Source: Flavobacterium palustre
GTDB lineage: Bacteria; Bacteroidota; Bacteroidia; Flavobacteriales; Flavobacteriaceae
NCBI RefSeq assembly: GCF_014639535.1
Contig: NZ_BMGA01000003.1
Coordinates: 186,001-250,000, forward strand
Length of the DNA: 64,000 nucleotides
Reading direction: 5' to 3'
The notes under the pieces were generated by a model. That model made no database searches. It saw nothing but the letters and a program-made list of their open reading frames with translations, and had not been told where the DNA came from. Positions 28,312-37,686 of the stretch are shown piece after piece; position 1 is the stretch's first letter; every line of letters starts with the position of its first letter. The translations under genes and the position numbers were made by a program.

Positions 28312-29355
28312 TTAGAATCCATAAACTAATGCTATTGAAGCTTGAGTTGCAGATTTTGTATCAAAAGTTAAACTATCAACTGAATCATAAAAATTATCAT
28401 CTTTAGCAGAATCTAATCTGAATTCAGGAATAATTGTTAACCCTCCTACTTTATAATTAGCAGACAATGTAAAGGCAGTTACTGAATTATCAGCTGTTAA
28501 ACCAAACATAGCACTATTTTCTTTTGCTTTAAAATATTCAGCACGTAATCCTAAGCCAAAGTTATCATTTACCGCTACAGAAGGGTACAAAGCAACACCT
28601 GTATAACCAAAATCACTATCCCCAGGAGCAGACCAATCAGCTGCATTTAAACCTAACTTGAATTTTTCAGACAATTGGAAAGTAGCTGTTAAATCAACAA
28701 TAGTACCACTTTCTGAACCATCCATAAAGTTTAGGTAAGCGCTCACACCTTCTGTTGGAGTTAAAGACAATTGAGCACCAATCGCGTTTAATCCTTTCAT
28801 TGGGTCAGATGAATAAAAATTCCAAGAACTGTTAAAACCACCTACCATCAAACCTACTTTATCTGAGATTGCATAATTTGCTTTAATCCCTGCATTTTGG
28901 AATGGTCCGTTAGTAAACAAATAAGAAGTTGAATAATGGAAGTTTGCTAAAGGAGAAATTACTTCATACCCAATAAATGTTCCCATATAACCCGCTGTAA
29001 AACTTAATTTATCCGTTGCTGCATAAGTAACATATAAATTTTGGATATGGAATGAATTTGATTCATTAGACGGATTCATATCTCCATTAAGAATCGATTG
29101 GTATTGTCCTCTTGGTCCAAAAGCAACTTCACCCACGAAAGAAGTTTTACCAGTTGTTTTTTTCAAAGCAATGTCGATCATCCCCAAAGACACTGAATTC
29201 TGATCTGATGCAAAACTAGTTCCTATGTTAGACGTTTTTGCAAAATCATACTTGTAGTAAACATCAGCAGAACCTGAAATTTCCAATGGGGTGTCTTGTG
29301 CAAATGTCATGCTTCCTGTCAGCGCTAAAGCTAAAATAAAAATTACTTTTTTCAT
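28312..29355 (-). CDS. OmpL-like outer-membrane porin
   Basis: A 347-residue beta-barrel with a signal peptide ending GSMTFAQ. The pattern of GSADVYYKYDF near the N-terminus, GQYQSILNGDMNPSN, FHIQNLYVTYA and a final strand ending LVYGF matches the beta-barrel porin-2 (OmpL-like) family of Bacteroidota, general diffusion channels of uncertain specificity. It is monocistronic with a long AT-rich upstream region. Confidence 0.85.
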   Translation of the reverse strand: MKKVIFILALALTGSMTFAQDTPLEISGSADVYYKYDFAKTSNIGTSFASDQNSVSLGMIDIALKKTTGKTSFVGEVAFGPRGQYQSILNGDMNPSNESNSFHIQNLYVTYAATDKLSFTAGYMGTFIGYEVISPLANFHYSTSYLFTNGPFQNAGIKANYAISDKVGLMVGGFNSSWNFYSSDPMKGLNAIGAQLSLTPTEGVSAYLNFMDGSESGTIVDLTATFQLSEKFKLGLNAADWSAPGDSDFGYTGVALYPSVAVNDNFGLGLRAEYFKAKENSAMFGLTADNSVTAFTLSANYKVGGLTIIPEFRLDSAKDDNFYDSVDSLTFDTKSATQASIALVYGF

Positions 29356-29454
29356 GTTTTAATTTGTTTTGGTTATTTAAATTATTTTTACTCAAAAAGG
29401 AATATTAACATATTATCCTCAATATTTAACACGTTTTATTCCTTTTTGTTGAAG

Positions 29455-29462
29455 CAAATTTA
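29455..29462 (-). promoter_or_regulatory. Candidate -7 box of the porin gene
   Basis: The minus strand reads TAAATTTG, 100 bases before the ATG, implying a leader of about 95 bases. A TTTG at 29482-29479 is only 16 bases upstream, shorter than usual. Confidence 0.4.
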
Positions 29463-29779
29463 TCAACTTTTAGTTTCACAAAAATAAAATAATATAACTT
29501 TTTACCGTTTTTAGCGTCGAATTATCAAAAATCAGGATTCAAATAAAAAAAAATACATTTTCCTTATTTTTCAATAGCAAAAAAATGATTATTCTCATGA
29601 TAAAAAACAAACATACCCACAAAAAACACACTTAAAAACAAAAAACAATCGAAAAAACATCAAAAATTCAATATAAAACAAAACAAAAACAACAATACCC
29701 CCTAAAAAAACAGGGGTCTTAAATTTTTAAACAAAAAAACACCTATTGATAATTCAGCAATAAAAACTCTAAAAAACAA

Positions 29780-29804
29780 CAAAACCTCCCAAAAGGAGGT
29801 TTTG
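29780..29804 (-). terminator. Terminator of the radical SAM gene
   Basis: CAAAACCTCC and GGAGGTTTTG form a 10-bp stem with a 5-base loop, followed on the minus strand by a T-rich stretch. Confidence 0.75.
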
Positions 29805-29834
29805 CATTATAAAAAGCCTGTAACGCCTAATCCA

Positions 29835-32021
29835 TCACAAAATTAAAAGCCCAAATTCCCGCAGTGAATTAACAGCTTTAGAATACCAGAACAATTCAAA
29901 ATCCTCTAAATCGGATTCAAAATCAGCCTTTACTTCCTGAAAAGTATAAGTTTTAGTATTTGAAACTGCAATCTTTTGTAGTATTACCACCAGCCACTCC
30001 CCTTCTTCTTTAGCAGTTTGAATCGTAAAACTTTCCTTTTTATCGTGAAAAGTCAAACTCATCATTTCCCAGGAACGACCTTTCTTTGTTTTAGTAAAAC
30101 TTTCAAATGAAGGTTTTCCTCCTATCCAAACTACTTTTGCATTAGGTTTTGTATTAAAATCAACATCTGACTCTATGGCATTAAAAATAAAATCGGGATG
30201 AATTTTTGTTTTCGGAATTTTAAAATCAAACCATTCCTGCAAATCAAAATCAAAACAGATTCCGTGCATGTAATTAAAGAGTGATTTTTTCAACCCAAAA
30301 CTGAATTTATCATGATTAATCCCAGTTGAATCTTTATAATTAATATCATTATTAGCAAATGTCCCAACAACTTCGGTTTCTTTTACAGCTCCAAATTTTT
30401 CGGGATACATCCCCACAGGACTGTGAGCCGTCATCGCAAACTGATGCCAAAATCCCGATTGCAGAATTCCGGCTTCAAACAACTGACGCACCATTTCGAG
30501 ACTATCCACCGTTTCCTGCACGGTTTGCGTTGGATAACCATACATTAAATAAGCATGTACCATGATTCCGGCCTGGGTAAAATTGCGCGTTACCCTTGCC
30601 ACCTGCTCTACCGTTACGCCTTTATCGATTAATTTTAACAATCTGTCCGAAGCTACTTCAAGACCTCCTGAAACAGCAATACATCCTGAAGCTTTCAATA
30701 ATAAAGCTAAATCCTGAGTAAAACTTTTTTCGAATCGAATATTCGTCCACCAGGTTACCGATAATTTTCTGCGAAGAATTTCGAGTGCCAACGCCCGCAT
30801 TAAAGCCGGCGGAGCTGCTTCATCAACAAAGTGAAAACCATTTTGTCCTGTTTGCGCAATCAATTCTTCTATTCGATCGCAAAGCAAACCAGCAGCTACA
30901 GGTTCGTATACCTTTATATAATCTAATGAAATATCACAAAAAGTACATTTTCCCCAATAACAACCATGAGCCATAGTGAGCTTATTCCAGCGCCCGTCAC
31001 TCCACATACGGTGCATGGGATTTACAATTTCGATAACCGAAATGTATTTATCCAAAGGCAAATCGGAATAATCCGGAGTCCCTACCTGCGATTGTTTGTA
31101 ATCTAACTTTGTGGAATTGTTTTTATAAACTACTGATCCATTTCCTAAAATAAAAGTTCTTTTAAATAAATTGTAATCAGGATTTTCTACATTCGAAATC
31201 AATTCTTCAATAGGAACTTCACCATCATCCAAAGTAATAAAATCGAAAAACTCAAAAACACGAGCATCCGAAAGCGAACGCAATTCTGTATTAGGAAAAC
31301 CACCACCCATTGAAATCTTAATTTCAGGATAATGTTGTTTTACCCATTGCGCACATCGAAAAGCCGAATATAAATTTCCCGGAAAAGGAACAGAAATCAG
31401 AAAAAATGTAGGTTGAATCGTTTCAATCCTTTCTTTTAAAATCGAAAAAAGAATATTATCAATATAAGTTGGTTGCTGTTGCAAAGCCTCATATAATTCA
31501 TCAAAAGAATTAGCACTTCGCCCCAAACGTTCGGCGTAACGACTAAAACCAAAATTCGCATCAACACATTCCACAATAAAATCGGAGATGTCTTCAAGAT
31601 ATAAAGTTGCTAAATGTTTCGCCTTATCCTGAGTTCCCATAGTACCAAAAGCCCAATCCAATTCTTCCAACTGTGCAAAACGGGATGCTTCCGGCAAATA
31701 ATCTTCCTGACAAATTTGGAGTGCCAACGTTGGATTTTTCCCCTGCAAAAAAGCGATTACCGAATCAATTGTTTTAATATACTCGTCCTGCAAAGCAAAG
31801 ATTCGTTTGCAATTATCCGATGTCGGTTGATGAGTACCTGCCTGAAAAAGATCTGTTAATGCTTCTTTCGAAAACAATTTCAAAATCACCTCAATCCCTA
31901 AATCTGCCTGTACTGATTCTACATTTATGGTATTCAGAAAACCTTTGATATAAGCAGTTGCCGGATACGGTGTATTCAGTTGGGTAAAAGGCGGAGTAAC
32001 CAGAAAGAGTTTTGTTTTCAA
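29835..32021 (-). CDS. B12-binding-type radical SAM protein
   Basis: A 728-residue protein. Its N-terminus (LFLVTPPFTQLNTPYPATAYIKGFL) is that of cobalamin-binding-domain radical SAM proteins. A KISMGGGFPNTELR loop near 240 and FDFITLDDGEVPIEEL follow. The cluster motif is HGCYWGKCTFC (about residues 356-366), a C-x4-C-x2-C spacing where most radical SAM enzymes have C-x3-C-x2-C. A TIM-barrel part continues with GGLEVASDRLL and YLMYGYPTQT. The reaction and substrate are not deducible; methylation or rearrangement is usual for the family. It is a single gene with a promoter 18 bases before its start. Confidence 0.85.
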   Translation of the reverse strand: MKTKLFLVTPPFTQLNTPYPATAYIKGFLNTINVESVQADLGIEVILKLFSKEALTDLFQAGTHQPTSDNCKRIFALQDEYIKTIDSVIAFLQGKNPTLALQICQEDYLPEASRFAQLEELDWAFGTMGTQDKAKHLATLYLEDISDFIVECVDANFGFSRYAERLGRSANSFDELYEALQQQPTYIDNILFSILKERIETIQPTFFLISVPFPGNLYSAFRCAQWVKQHYPEIKISMGGGFPNTELRSLSDARVFEFFDFITLDDGEVPIEELISNVENPDYNLFKRTFILGNGSVVYKNNSTKLDYKQSQVGTPDYSDLPLDKYISVIEIVNPMHRMWSDGRWNKLTMAHGCYWGKCTFCDISLDYIKVYEPVAAGLLCDRIEELIAQTGQNGFHFVDEAAPPALMRALALEILRRKLSVTWWTNIRFEKSFTQDLALLLKASGCIAVSGGLEVASDRLLKLIDKGVTVEQVARVTRNFTQAGIMVHAYLMYGYPTQTVQETVDSLEMVRQLFEAGILQSGFWHQFAMTAHSPVGMYPEKFGAVKETEVVGTFANNDINYKDSTGINHDKFSFGLKKSLFNYMHGICFDFDLQEWFDFKIPKTKIHPDFIFNAIESDVDFNTKPNAKVVWIGGKPSFESFTKTKKGRSWEMMSLTFHDKKESFTIQTAKEEGEWLVVILQKIAVSNTKTYTFQEVKADFESDLEDFELFWYSKAVNSLREFGLLIL

Positions 32022-32038
32022 AAGGAAATTATTTTGTG

Positions 32039-32046
32039 CAAAAATA
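32039..32046 (-). promoter_or_regulatory. -7 box of the radical SAM gene
   Basis: The minus strand reads TATTTTTG with the G 18 bases before the ATG; a TTTG at 32072-32069 is 22 bases upstream. Confidence 0.5.
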
Positions 32047-32155
32047 AGGCTTATTTAGATAGTTTATACAAAATGAATTCGAGCTTTTATTTACTCAAGT
32101 TATTTTTAATACTTATTTTAAACAATTTCAAACTTACCTTTTGTAGAAAATAAAT

Positions 32156-32163
32156 TACATTTG
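32156..32163 (+). promoter_or_regulatory. -7 box of the SBBP-repeat T9SS gene
   Basis: TACATTTG matches TAnnTTTG, 20 bases before the ATG. Confidence 0.5.
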
Positions 32164-32182
32164 TACTCATAAAATTCATCAA

Positions 32183-35100
32183 ATGAAACACATTTTACTT
32201 TTGCTTTTATTATTTACTATTACTTCATTTGGACAACAAAAAAATGGGTCAATAGGTTTTATTGAAAACAAAGGACAAATTATGGATCAAAACGGAAAAC
32301 CAAATCCAACGGTCCAATTTTTATTAAACACCAACGGATTAAATGTTCAGATAAAAAAAACTGGTTTCTCTTATGATATTTATGAAACTAAAAAAATCCC
32401 TTTAAAACAGCGTATCATTGATAAAAGTACTCTCTCTTCTCTAGAGAGTAATAAAAAAGTTCCCGATTATACTTTAGAATACGTTTTTCACAGAATCGAT
32501 ATTGACTTTGTTAATGCAAATCCTAATGTTCAATTCGTTTCAGAAGAAAAATCAACTGATTACGACAATTACTACAATATCCCTAATAAACCTGAAGGTG
32601 TGTTACTGGTACACAAATTCAAGCAAATAACATATAAAAATATTTATCCTAATATTGATATTGTTTTCTCTATTCCTAAAGACACTTTAAAAGCTGTTGA
32701 ATATAATTTTGTGATACATCCAAACGGAAAAATTTCAGATATACAGCTAAAATTCAACGGTGCTAAAACAGAATTGCTCGATAATAAAATCAAAATGAAT
32801 GTTCGTTTTGGTCAAATGGAAGAAATCCTACCTGCCAGCTGGACGGAAGATGGAATGAAAAAAAATTCAATTACTGTTAATTACAAAAAAATTAAAAACA
32901 ATGTTTACGGTTTTAATACTCGGAATGCTGTAAATGGAAAAACCGTGATTATTGATCCTGTGCCAACACGGCTTTGGGGGACTTTTTATGGAGATGAAAG
33001 AAATATACATTATACAATTGGCAATCCTAGTATTACAGTTGACTCTTATGGAAATTCATATATGACTGGTACTACAACCGCTTCAAATTCATCCTATGCA
33101 ACTACAGGATCACATCAAACTTCAATCCCTAGTTATACCTATCTAAGCTCAAATGGAATAATCGTAAAATTTGCCCCGAATGGAAATCGTTTGTGGGGAA
33201 CTTATTATGGAGGTCAAGGTCTTAATACAATAAACGATATAAAAATAGATTCTCAAAACAATCTTTTAATAACAGGAAACTCTCCTTCCATATCAAACAT
33301 AAGTACTCCTGGCTCATACAAACCTAATCTTTCTGGTGGTAGCGATGCTTTCTTAGTCAAGTTTAATGATTCAGGAATCAGACTTTGGGGAACTTATTTT
33401 GGAGGTGAAAATGATGATATAGCCTACGCGATGGATATAGATCAAACCAACAATATATACATTGTAGGCCGTACTTTAAGTAATACAGGTATTGCTGTCA
33501 ATAGTAATTTCCAAACACAATTAAATGATGGTTTTTATAAAATTGATGGTTTTTTAGCAAAATTTAAGTTTGATGGTAATTTATTCTGGAGCACGTATGT
33601 AGGAGGTGAAGGGACAGATGAATTAAAAGCAATTACAGTTAAAAATAATTATCTAATTACGGCAGGAAGTACAAATAGTTTTAATAATGTTGCGACGCCT
33701 GGAGTTTTTCAAGAAAATCATGATCTTAATACGCACACAGATGGCGTGGTCTATAAATTTTCTCTAGATGGACATAGAATTTGGGCAACTTATTATGGAG
33801 GAGAACAAGTTGACTATGTATATAGTGTTGAAGCGGATGATGAAGATAATGTATATCTAGGAGGAGAATCAGCAAGTACTACAAATATCTCAACATCAAA
33901 TAAGTTTGATGGTTCAAATCAATATTTGTATAAAGGATTTTTTTCTAAATTAAACAGTAATGGACAAAGAATATCGGGATTTTATTTAGGTGCGACAAAA
34001 GTTTATTCACTTTTATTTAAAAATAATTCTATTTATGTAGGAGCAACCAATTCTGGGTTTTCTGATCCCAAAATAACTACTCCATGTTCGTATAGACCTA
34101 CTGGAGTCTTTACAGGATATATTGGTAAATTTTCTAAACAAGCAGATTTAATTTGGGGTACGTATGTAGGCAATAATAGTTCTAGCTCAAGTACAAGAAT
34201 AGTATTAGATAATAATAATTCAATATTTGTATGTGGACTTTCTTCTCAAAACAATGGTATTGCAGACAATACTTCTTATCAACCAACAGTTTTAGGTACT
34301 TTTAATAATTATTTTTTAATGAAATTTTTAGAAGATAATACTAATGTAACCGCTACAAACAACTCTCCAATCTGTATTGGAAACAATTTAGAACTTAAAG
34401 CATCCGGAGGCACCAATTATTTATGGATTGGTCCAAATGGATTTTCTTCTACAGAACAAAATCCAATAATTTTAAATGCAACAGCTTTAAATAGCGGTCA
34501 ATATAGCTGTACAATTACAGGAACAGGTGGTTGTGATGGTACGAAAAAAACAGATGTAGTTGTCGGAGATTTTATTGCGCCAGTTCCTGACCTTACAGCT
34601 CTTTCCACAATAATAGGAGATTGTAACACAACTATAACTACAGTCCCAACGGCTACTGATGCTTGTGCTGGTACAATTATAGCCACAACTACAAGTTCAT
34701 TAACCTATAATTTACCCGGAACTTACACTATAGTTTGGAATTACAATGATGGAAATGGAAACTCTTTTAATCAAAATCAAACAGTTACTATAACTAGTCA
34801 ACCACGTCCATCAATCACAACTCCCCAAACCTTCTGTTTCAAACAAAACGCAGCAATCAATAACATTGCCATTACAGGTCAAAACATTAAATGGTACGAT
34901 GCTCTAACAAATGGAAACCTTTTACCAAACACAACAACAGTTCAAAACGGAACAACTTATTATGCTTCGCAAACAATCAATGGTTGCGAAAGTGACAGAA
35001 CTGCAGTTTTAGTAACTATTCAAAATACTTTGCTTCCAACGGCCAACACCAATCAGTCATTTTGTACCGGCACAAATCCTAGTATTGCAAACATTCAAAT

Positions 35101-36229
35101 AACAGGAAATCAAATTAAATGGTATGACGCTCAAAACAATGGTGCTTTATTAGCAGAAACTACAACTCTAGTTAACGGTGTAACTTATTATGCTTCGCAA
35201 ACTATAAATAATTGCGAAAGCGAAAGATTAGGGGTTCATGTTTCTATTGTAAACACACCTACGGCTCCAACAGCAAATGCAACGCAATCATTCTGTAAAA
35301 ATGAAAATGCAACTTTAGGGGATATTCAAATCACAGGACAAAATACAAAATGGTACGATACCAATTTTTCTGCAGCCAGTTTAGCAAACACAACTCTATT
35401 AGAAGATAATAAAACCTATTACGCTTCACAAACCATCGGCTGTGAAAGTGACAGAACTCCTGTTTTGATTCGGGTTTATAATACTCCTTTACCAATAGCA
35501 AATAAAAATCAACAATTTTGTATTGATGAAAATGCGACTATAGCCAATATTAGTATTTCGGGTTCCAATATTACATGGTATGATGAACCTGCCAATGGAA
35601 ACATTTTATCAGAAACAACTTTACTACAGGATGGTAAAACCTATTATGCTACACAAACTCTTAATAATTGTGAAAGTAACAGATTAGCTATTACTGTGAA
35701 AATTCAGGATACGCAAAGTCCAATTGCCAATTCACCACAAACTTTCTGTATTCAAAAAAATGCGAAAATTAGCGATATTGTCATTTCGGGACAAAATATC
35801 AACTGGTACGAAAGCGCCTCATCTTCCATACCTTTATCGGATTTCACCTTACTTGAAAACGGAATTACTTATTATGCAACGCAAACCATAAACAATTGCG
35901 AAAGTGAACGAATTCCTGTTGCAATAATAATTCAGGAAGCGACTACTGAAGATTGTATCAATTTTGTAGATGAACTTCCATATCCAAAATTTTTCACACC
36001 AAATAATGATGGATACAATGATACCTGGACCATTGATTTTGCTTATTTAAAACCCAATACCGGAATTCAAATCTTTGACCGATACGGAAAATTATTAAAA
36101 GTACTACTACCCGATGCTGCCTGGAACGGTCAATTCAACAATCTGGTACTCCCTGCAACCGATTATTGGTTCATAGTCACCAGAGCAAATGGTCAGGAAT
36201 ATAAAGGTCATTTTAGTTTAAAAAGATAA
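32183..36229 (+). CDS. T9SS type B sorted protein with SBBP propeller and five Ig-like repeats
   Basis: A 1348-residue secreted protein with a signal peptide ending TSFGQ. Residues about 22-260 match the domain found ahead of SBBP repeats (GFIENKGQIMDQNGK). SBBP beta-propeller repeats follow at about 265-710, each with a RLWGTYYGG-like core. An Ig/PKD-like domain (about 735-785) and a HYR-like domain (about 790-870) come next. Five tandem Ig-like repeats of 75-77 residues begin at about 882, 958, 1035, 1110 and 1186 (each starts Q-x-F-C, has a W-Y-D/E turn and T-Y-Y-A-S/T-Q). The sorting domain runs FFTPNNDGYNDTW to the terminal GHFSLKR. It is likely a long surface stalk or adhesin. Single gene with its own promoter and terminator. 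Confidence 0.9.
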   Translation: MKHILLLLLLFTITSFGQQKNGSIGFIENKGQIMDQNGKPNPTVQFLLNTNGLNVQIKKTGFSYDIYETKKIPLKQRIIDKSTLSSLESNKKVPDYTLEYVFHRIDIDFVNANPNVQFVSEEKSTDYDNYYNIPNKPEGVLLVHKFKQITYKNIYPNIDIVFSIPKDTLKAVEYNFVIHPNGKISDIQLKFNGAKTELLDNKIKMNVRFGQMEEILPASWTEDGMKKNSITVNYKKIKNNVYGFNTRNAVNGKTVIIDPVPTRLWGTFYGDERNIHYTIGNPSITVDSYGNSYMTGTTTASNSSYATTGSHQTSIPSYTYLSSNGIIVKFAPNGNRLWGTYYGGQGLNTINDIKIDSQNNLLITGNSPSISNISTPGSYKPNLSGGSDAFLVKFNDSGIRLWGTYFGGENDDIAYAMDIDQTNNIYIVGRTLSNTGIAVNSNFQTQLNDGFYKIDGFLAKFKFDGNLFWSTYVGGEGTDELKAITVKNNYLITAGSTNSFNNVATPGVFQENHDLNTHTDGVVYKFSLDGHRIWATYYGGEQVDYVYSVEADDEDNVYLGGESASTTNISTSNKFDGSNQYLYKGFFSKLNSNGQRISGFYLGATKVYSLLFKNNSIYVGATNSGFSDPKITTPCSYRPTGVFTGYIGKFSKQADLIWGTYVGNNSSSSSTRIVLDNNNSIFVCGLSSQNNGIADNTSYQPTVLGTFNNYFLMKFLEDNTNVTATNNSPICIGNNLELKASGGTNYLWIGPNGFSSTEQNPIILNATALNSGQYSCTITGTGGCDGTKKTDVVVGDFIAPVPDLTALSTIIGDCNTTITTVPTATDACAGTIIATTTSSLTYNLPGTYTIVWNYNDGNGNSFNQNQTVTITSQPRPSITTPQTFCFKQNAAINNIAITGQNIKWYDALTNGNLLPNTTTVQNGTTYYASQTINGCESDRTAVLVTIQNTLLPTANTNQSFCTGTNPSIANIQITGNQIKWYDAQNNGALLAETTTLVNGVTYYASQTINNCESERLGVHVSIVNTPTAPTANATQSFCKNENATLGDIQITGQNTKWYDTNFSAASLANTTLLEDNKTYYASQTIGCESDRTPVLIRVYNTPLPIANKNQQFCIDENATIANISISGSNITWYDEPANGNILSETTLLQDGKTYYATQTLNNCESNRLAITVKIQDTQSPIANSPQTFCIQKNAKISDIVISGQNINWYESASSSIPLSDFTLLENGITYYATQTINNCESERIPVAIIIQEATTEDCINFVDELPYPKFFTPNNDGYNDTWTIDFAYLKPNTGIQIFDRYGKLLKVLLPDAAWNGQFNNLVLPATDYWFIVTRANGQEYKGHFSLKR
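34826..35940 (+). repeat. Five tandem Ig-like coding repeats (about 228 bases each)
   Basis: Repeat starts are at about 34826, 35054, 35285, 35510 and 35738. Conserved DNA blocks (tggtacga, acttattatgc, caaacaat) persist, but units have diverged, so the array is not recent. Confidence 0.8.
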
Positions 36230-36234
36230 ATTAA

Positions 36235-36274
36235 AAACAAAGGGCACAAAGTTTAAACTCTGTGCCCTTTGTTT
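36235..36274. terminator. Bidirectional terminator between the T9SS gene and the MFS gene
   Basis: AAACAAAGGGCACA pairs perfectly with TGTGCCCTTTGTTT (14 bp) around a 12-base loop that itself contains GTTTAAAC. Confidence 0.85.
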
Positions 36275-36299
36275 ATCGAAAATTTGCTGTTAAGAAATT

Positions 36300-37583
36300 T
36301 TAAAACTTATGTTCCTCTTTACTAATCACCAATAAGGATACTAAAGAAATACATGCTGCAACAGTAAGATACATTCCTACCGATGCTATGCCATAGAGAT
36401 CCGACAACTTAATTGCAACCATTGGCGCAAAAGCAGCTCCTAAAATCCCTGCCATATTAAAAGTCAGCGAAGCTCCTGTATAACGAACGGTCGTCGGGAA
36501 TAATTCAGACAAAAAAGTACCTAACGGCCCATAAATGAATCCCATTAATGACATCCCTAAACACACAAAAACAGTTACTAATACTATATTATTTGTCGTT
36601 AAAAACGATGAAAAGAAAAAACCAAAAACAGCTATCGCAATAGTGGTGTAAATCAACATTTTTCTCCTTCCAATTTTATCGGCTGCCAAGGCTGAAATCG
36701 GAATAAAGATAGCAAAGAATAACACTGAGAACAATTGAATCAAAAGCGCATCTCTATTAGAAAATCCTAAACCTTTAGTATTCCAGTTCAACATAAAAAC
36801 GGTCATCAAATAAAACACTAAGAAAGTAGTAATTGCCGCCAAAGTACCAAAAATCAGCTGATTTTTATACGATTTAAAAACAGTTACAAAAGGAACTTTT
36901 ACTTCTTTTTGCTCTTCTTTTGAATTCTCAAAAGCCGGAGTTTCTGAAATTTTCAAACGAATATAGAATCCAACAAGTACTAAAAGCGAACTCGCAATAA
37001 AAGGAATACGCCAACCATAATCCATAAAATCTTCGCTAGACATAGAATCTGTTAAAAGCAAAAATGTTCCTCCCGAAAGTAACAAACCTATTGGCGCTCC
37101 TAATTGCGGGAACATTCCGTACCAGGCACGTTTGTGTGGCGGCGCATTTTCGATAGCCAATAAAACAGCTCCACCCCATTCGCCACCTAAACCAACACCC
37201 TGTCCAAATCGGCAAAGCATTAATAATATGGGAGCTAAAACACCAATACTGGCATAACTGGGTAAAAACCCAATACTTACTGTAGAAATTCCCATAGTCA
37301 ATAAAGCAACTACCAGAGTTACTTTTCGTCCAATTTTATCGCCATAATGACCAAAAACTGCCGAACCTAGGGGCCTGGCAAGAAAAGCAATTGAAAAAGT
37401 GGCCAAAGATTCTAAAGTCGAAGTCGTACTATCGGCTCCCGGGAAAAACAATTGTGGAAATACCAATACCGCTGCATTGGCATAAATATAAAAATCAAAA
37501 AACTCAATCGTAGTTCCAATTAAACTGCCAAAAAGTACATGTTTTAAAGAATTTATTTTTGTTGACTCTGCTTTCATTTTCAA
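36300..37583 (-). CDS. MFS transporter, metabolite:H+ symporter family
   Basis: A 427-residue inner-membrane protein with about 12 membrane segments. The start FGSLIGTTIEFFDFYIYANAA and GQGVGLGGEWGGAVLL are hallmarks of the MHS family (ProP, ShiA, KgtP relatives). The two G-D/x-K-I-G-R motifs (GDKIGRK near 82, ADKIGRRK near 287) mark the duplicated halves. Substrates in the family range from dicarboxylates to osmolytes; none can be assigned. It starts MKMKAEST, so an ATG six bases further in is also possible. It is divergent from bshC. Confidence 0.92.
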   Translation of the reverse strand: MKMKAESTKINSLKHVLFGSLIGTTIEFFDFYIYANAAVLVFPQLFFPGADSTTSTLESLATFSIAFLARPLGSAVFGHYGDKIGRKVTLVVALLTMGISTVSIGFLPSYASIGVLAPILLMLCRFGQGVGLGGEWGGAVLLAIENAPPHKRAWYGMFPQLGAPIGLLLSGGTFLLLTDSMSSEDFMDYGWRIPFIASSLLVLVGFYIRLKISETPAFENSKEEQKEVKVPFVTVFKSYKNQLIFGTLAAITTFLVFYLMTVFMLNWNTKGLGFSNRDALLIQLFSVLFFAIFIPISALAADKIGRRKMLIYTTIAIAVFGFFFSSFLTTNNIVLVTVFVCLGMSLMGFIYGPLGTFLSELFPTTVRYTGASLTFNMAGILGAAFAPMVAIKLSDLYGIASVGMYLTVAACISLVSLLVISKEEHKF

Positions 37584-37686
37584 AAATTTCAGATTTAAAA
37601 TCCTGCAAAAGTCTTCCTTATTTTCGAAAGCAACAAATATTTAGTTCCAATATTTTTTGGTAATTTTACTCAAAACAAATTCAAAC

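Larger units (their letters stand above)
29356..29834. other. Long A-rich intergenic region
   Basis: This 479-base region upstream of the porin carries a candidate promoter near 29455 and the radical SAM gene's terminator at 29780. From about 29530 to 29780 the plus strand is dominated by A, with many A5-A7 runs and very few G. No reading frame is convincing. Confidence 0.55.

Noticed and set aside
29697-29717. ACCCC/GGGGT hairpin in the A-rich tract as a terminator or operator
   Set aside because: The stem is only 5 bp with an A-rich 11-base loop and no gene ends next to it.
34826-35940. Regular repeats suggesting a CRISPR-like array
   Set aside because: Units of about 228 bases are in frame inside a secreted protein and encode Ig-like domains; no spacers or cas genes.
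37657-37686. Extended N-terminus of bshC from a TTG
   Set aside because: The ten extra residues lie in AT-rich spacer; the ATG at 37687 gives the usual BshC N-terminus.
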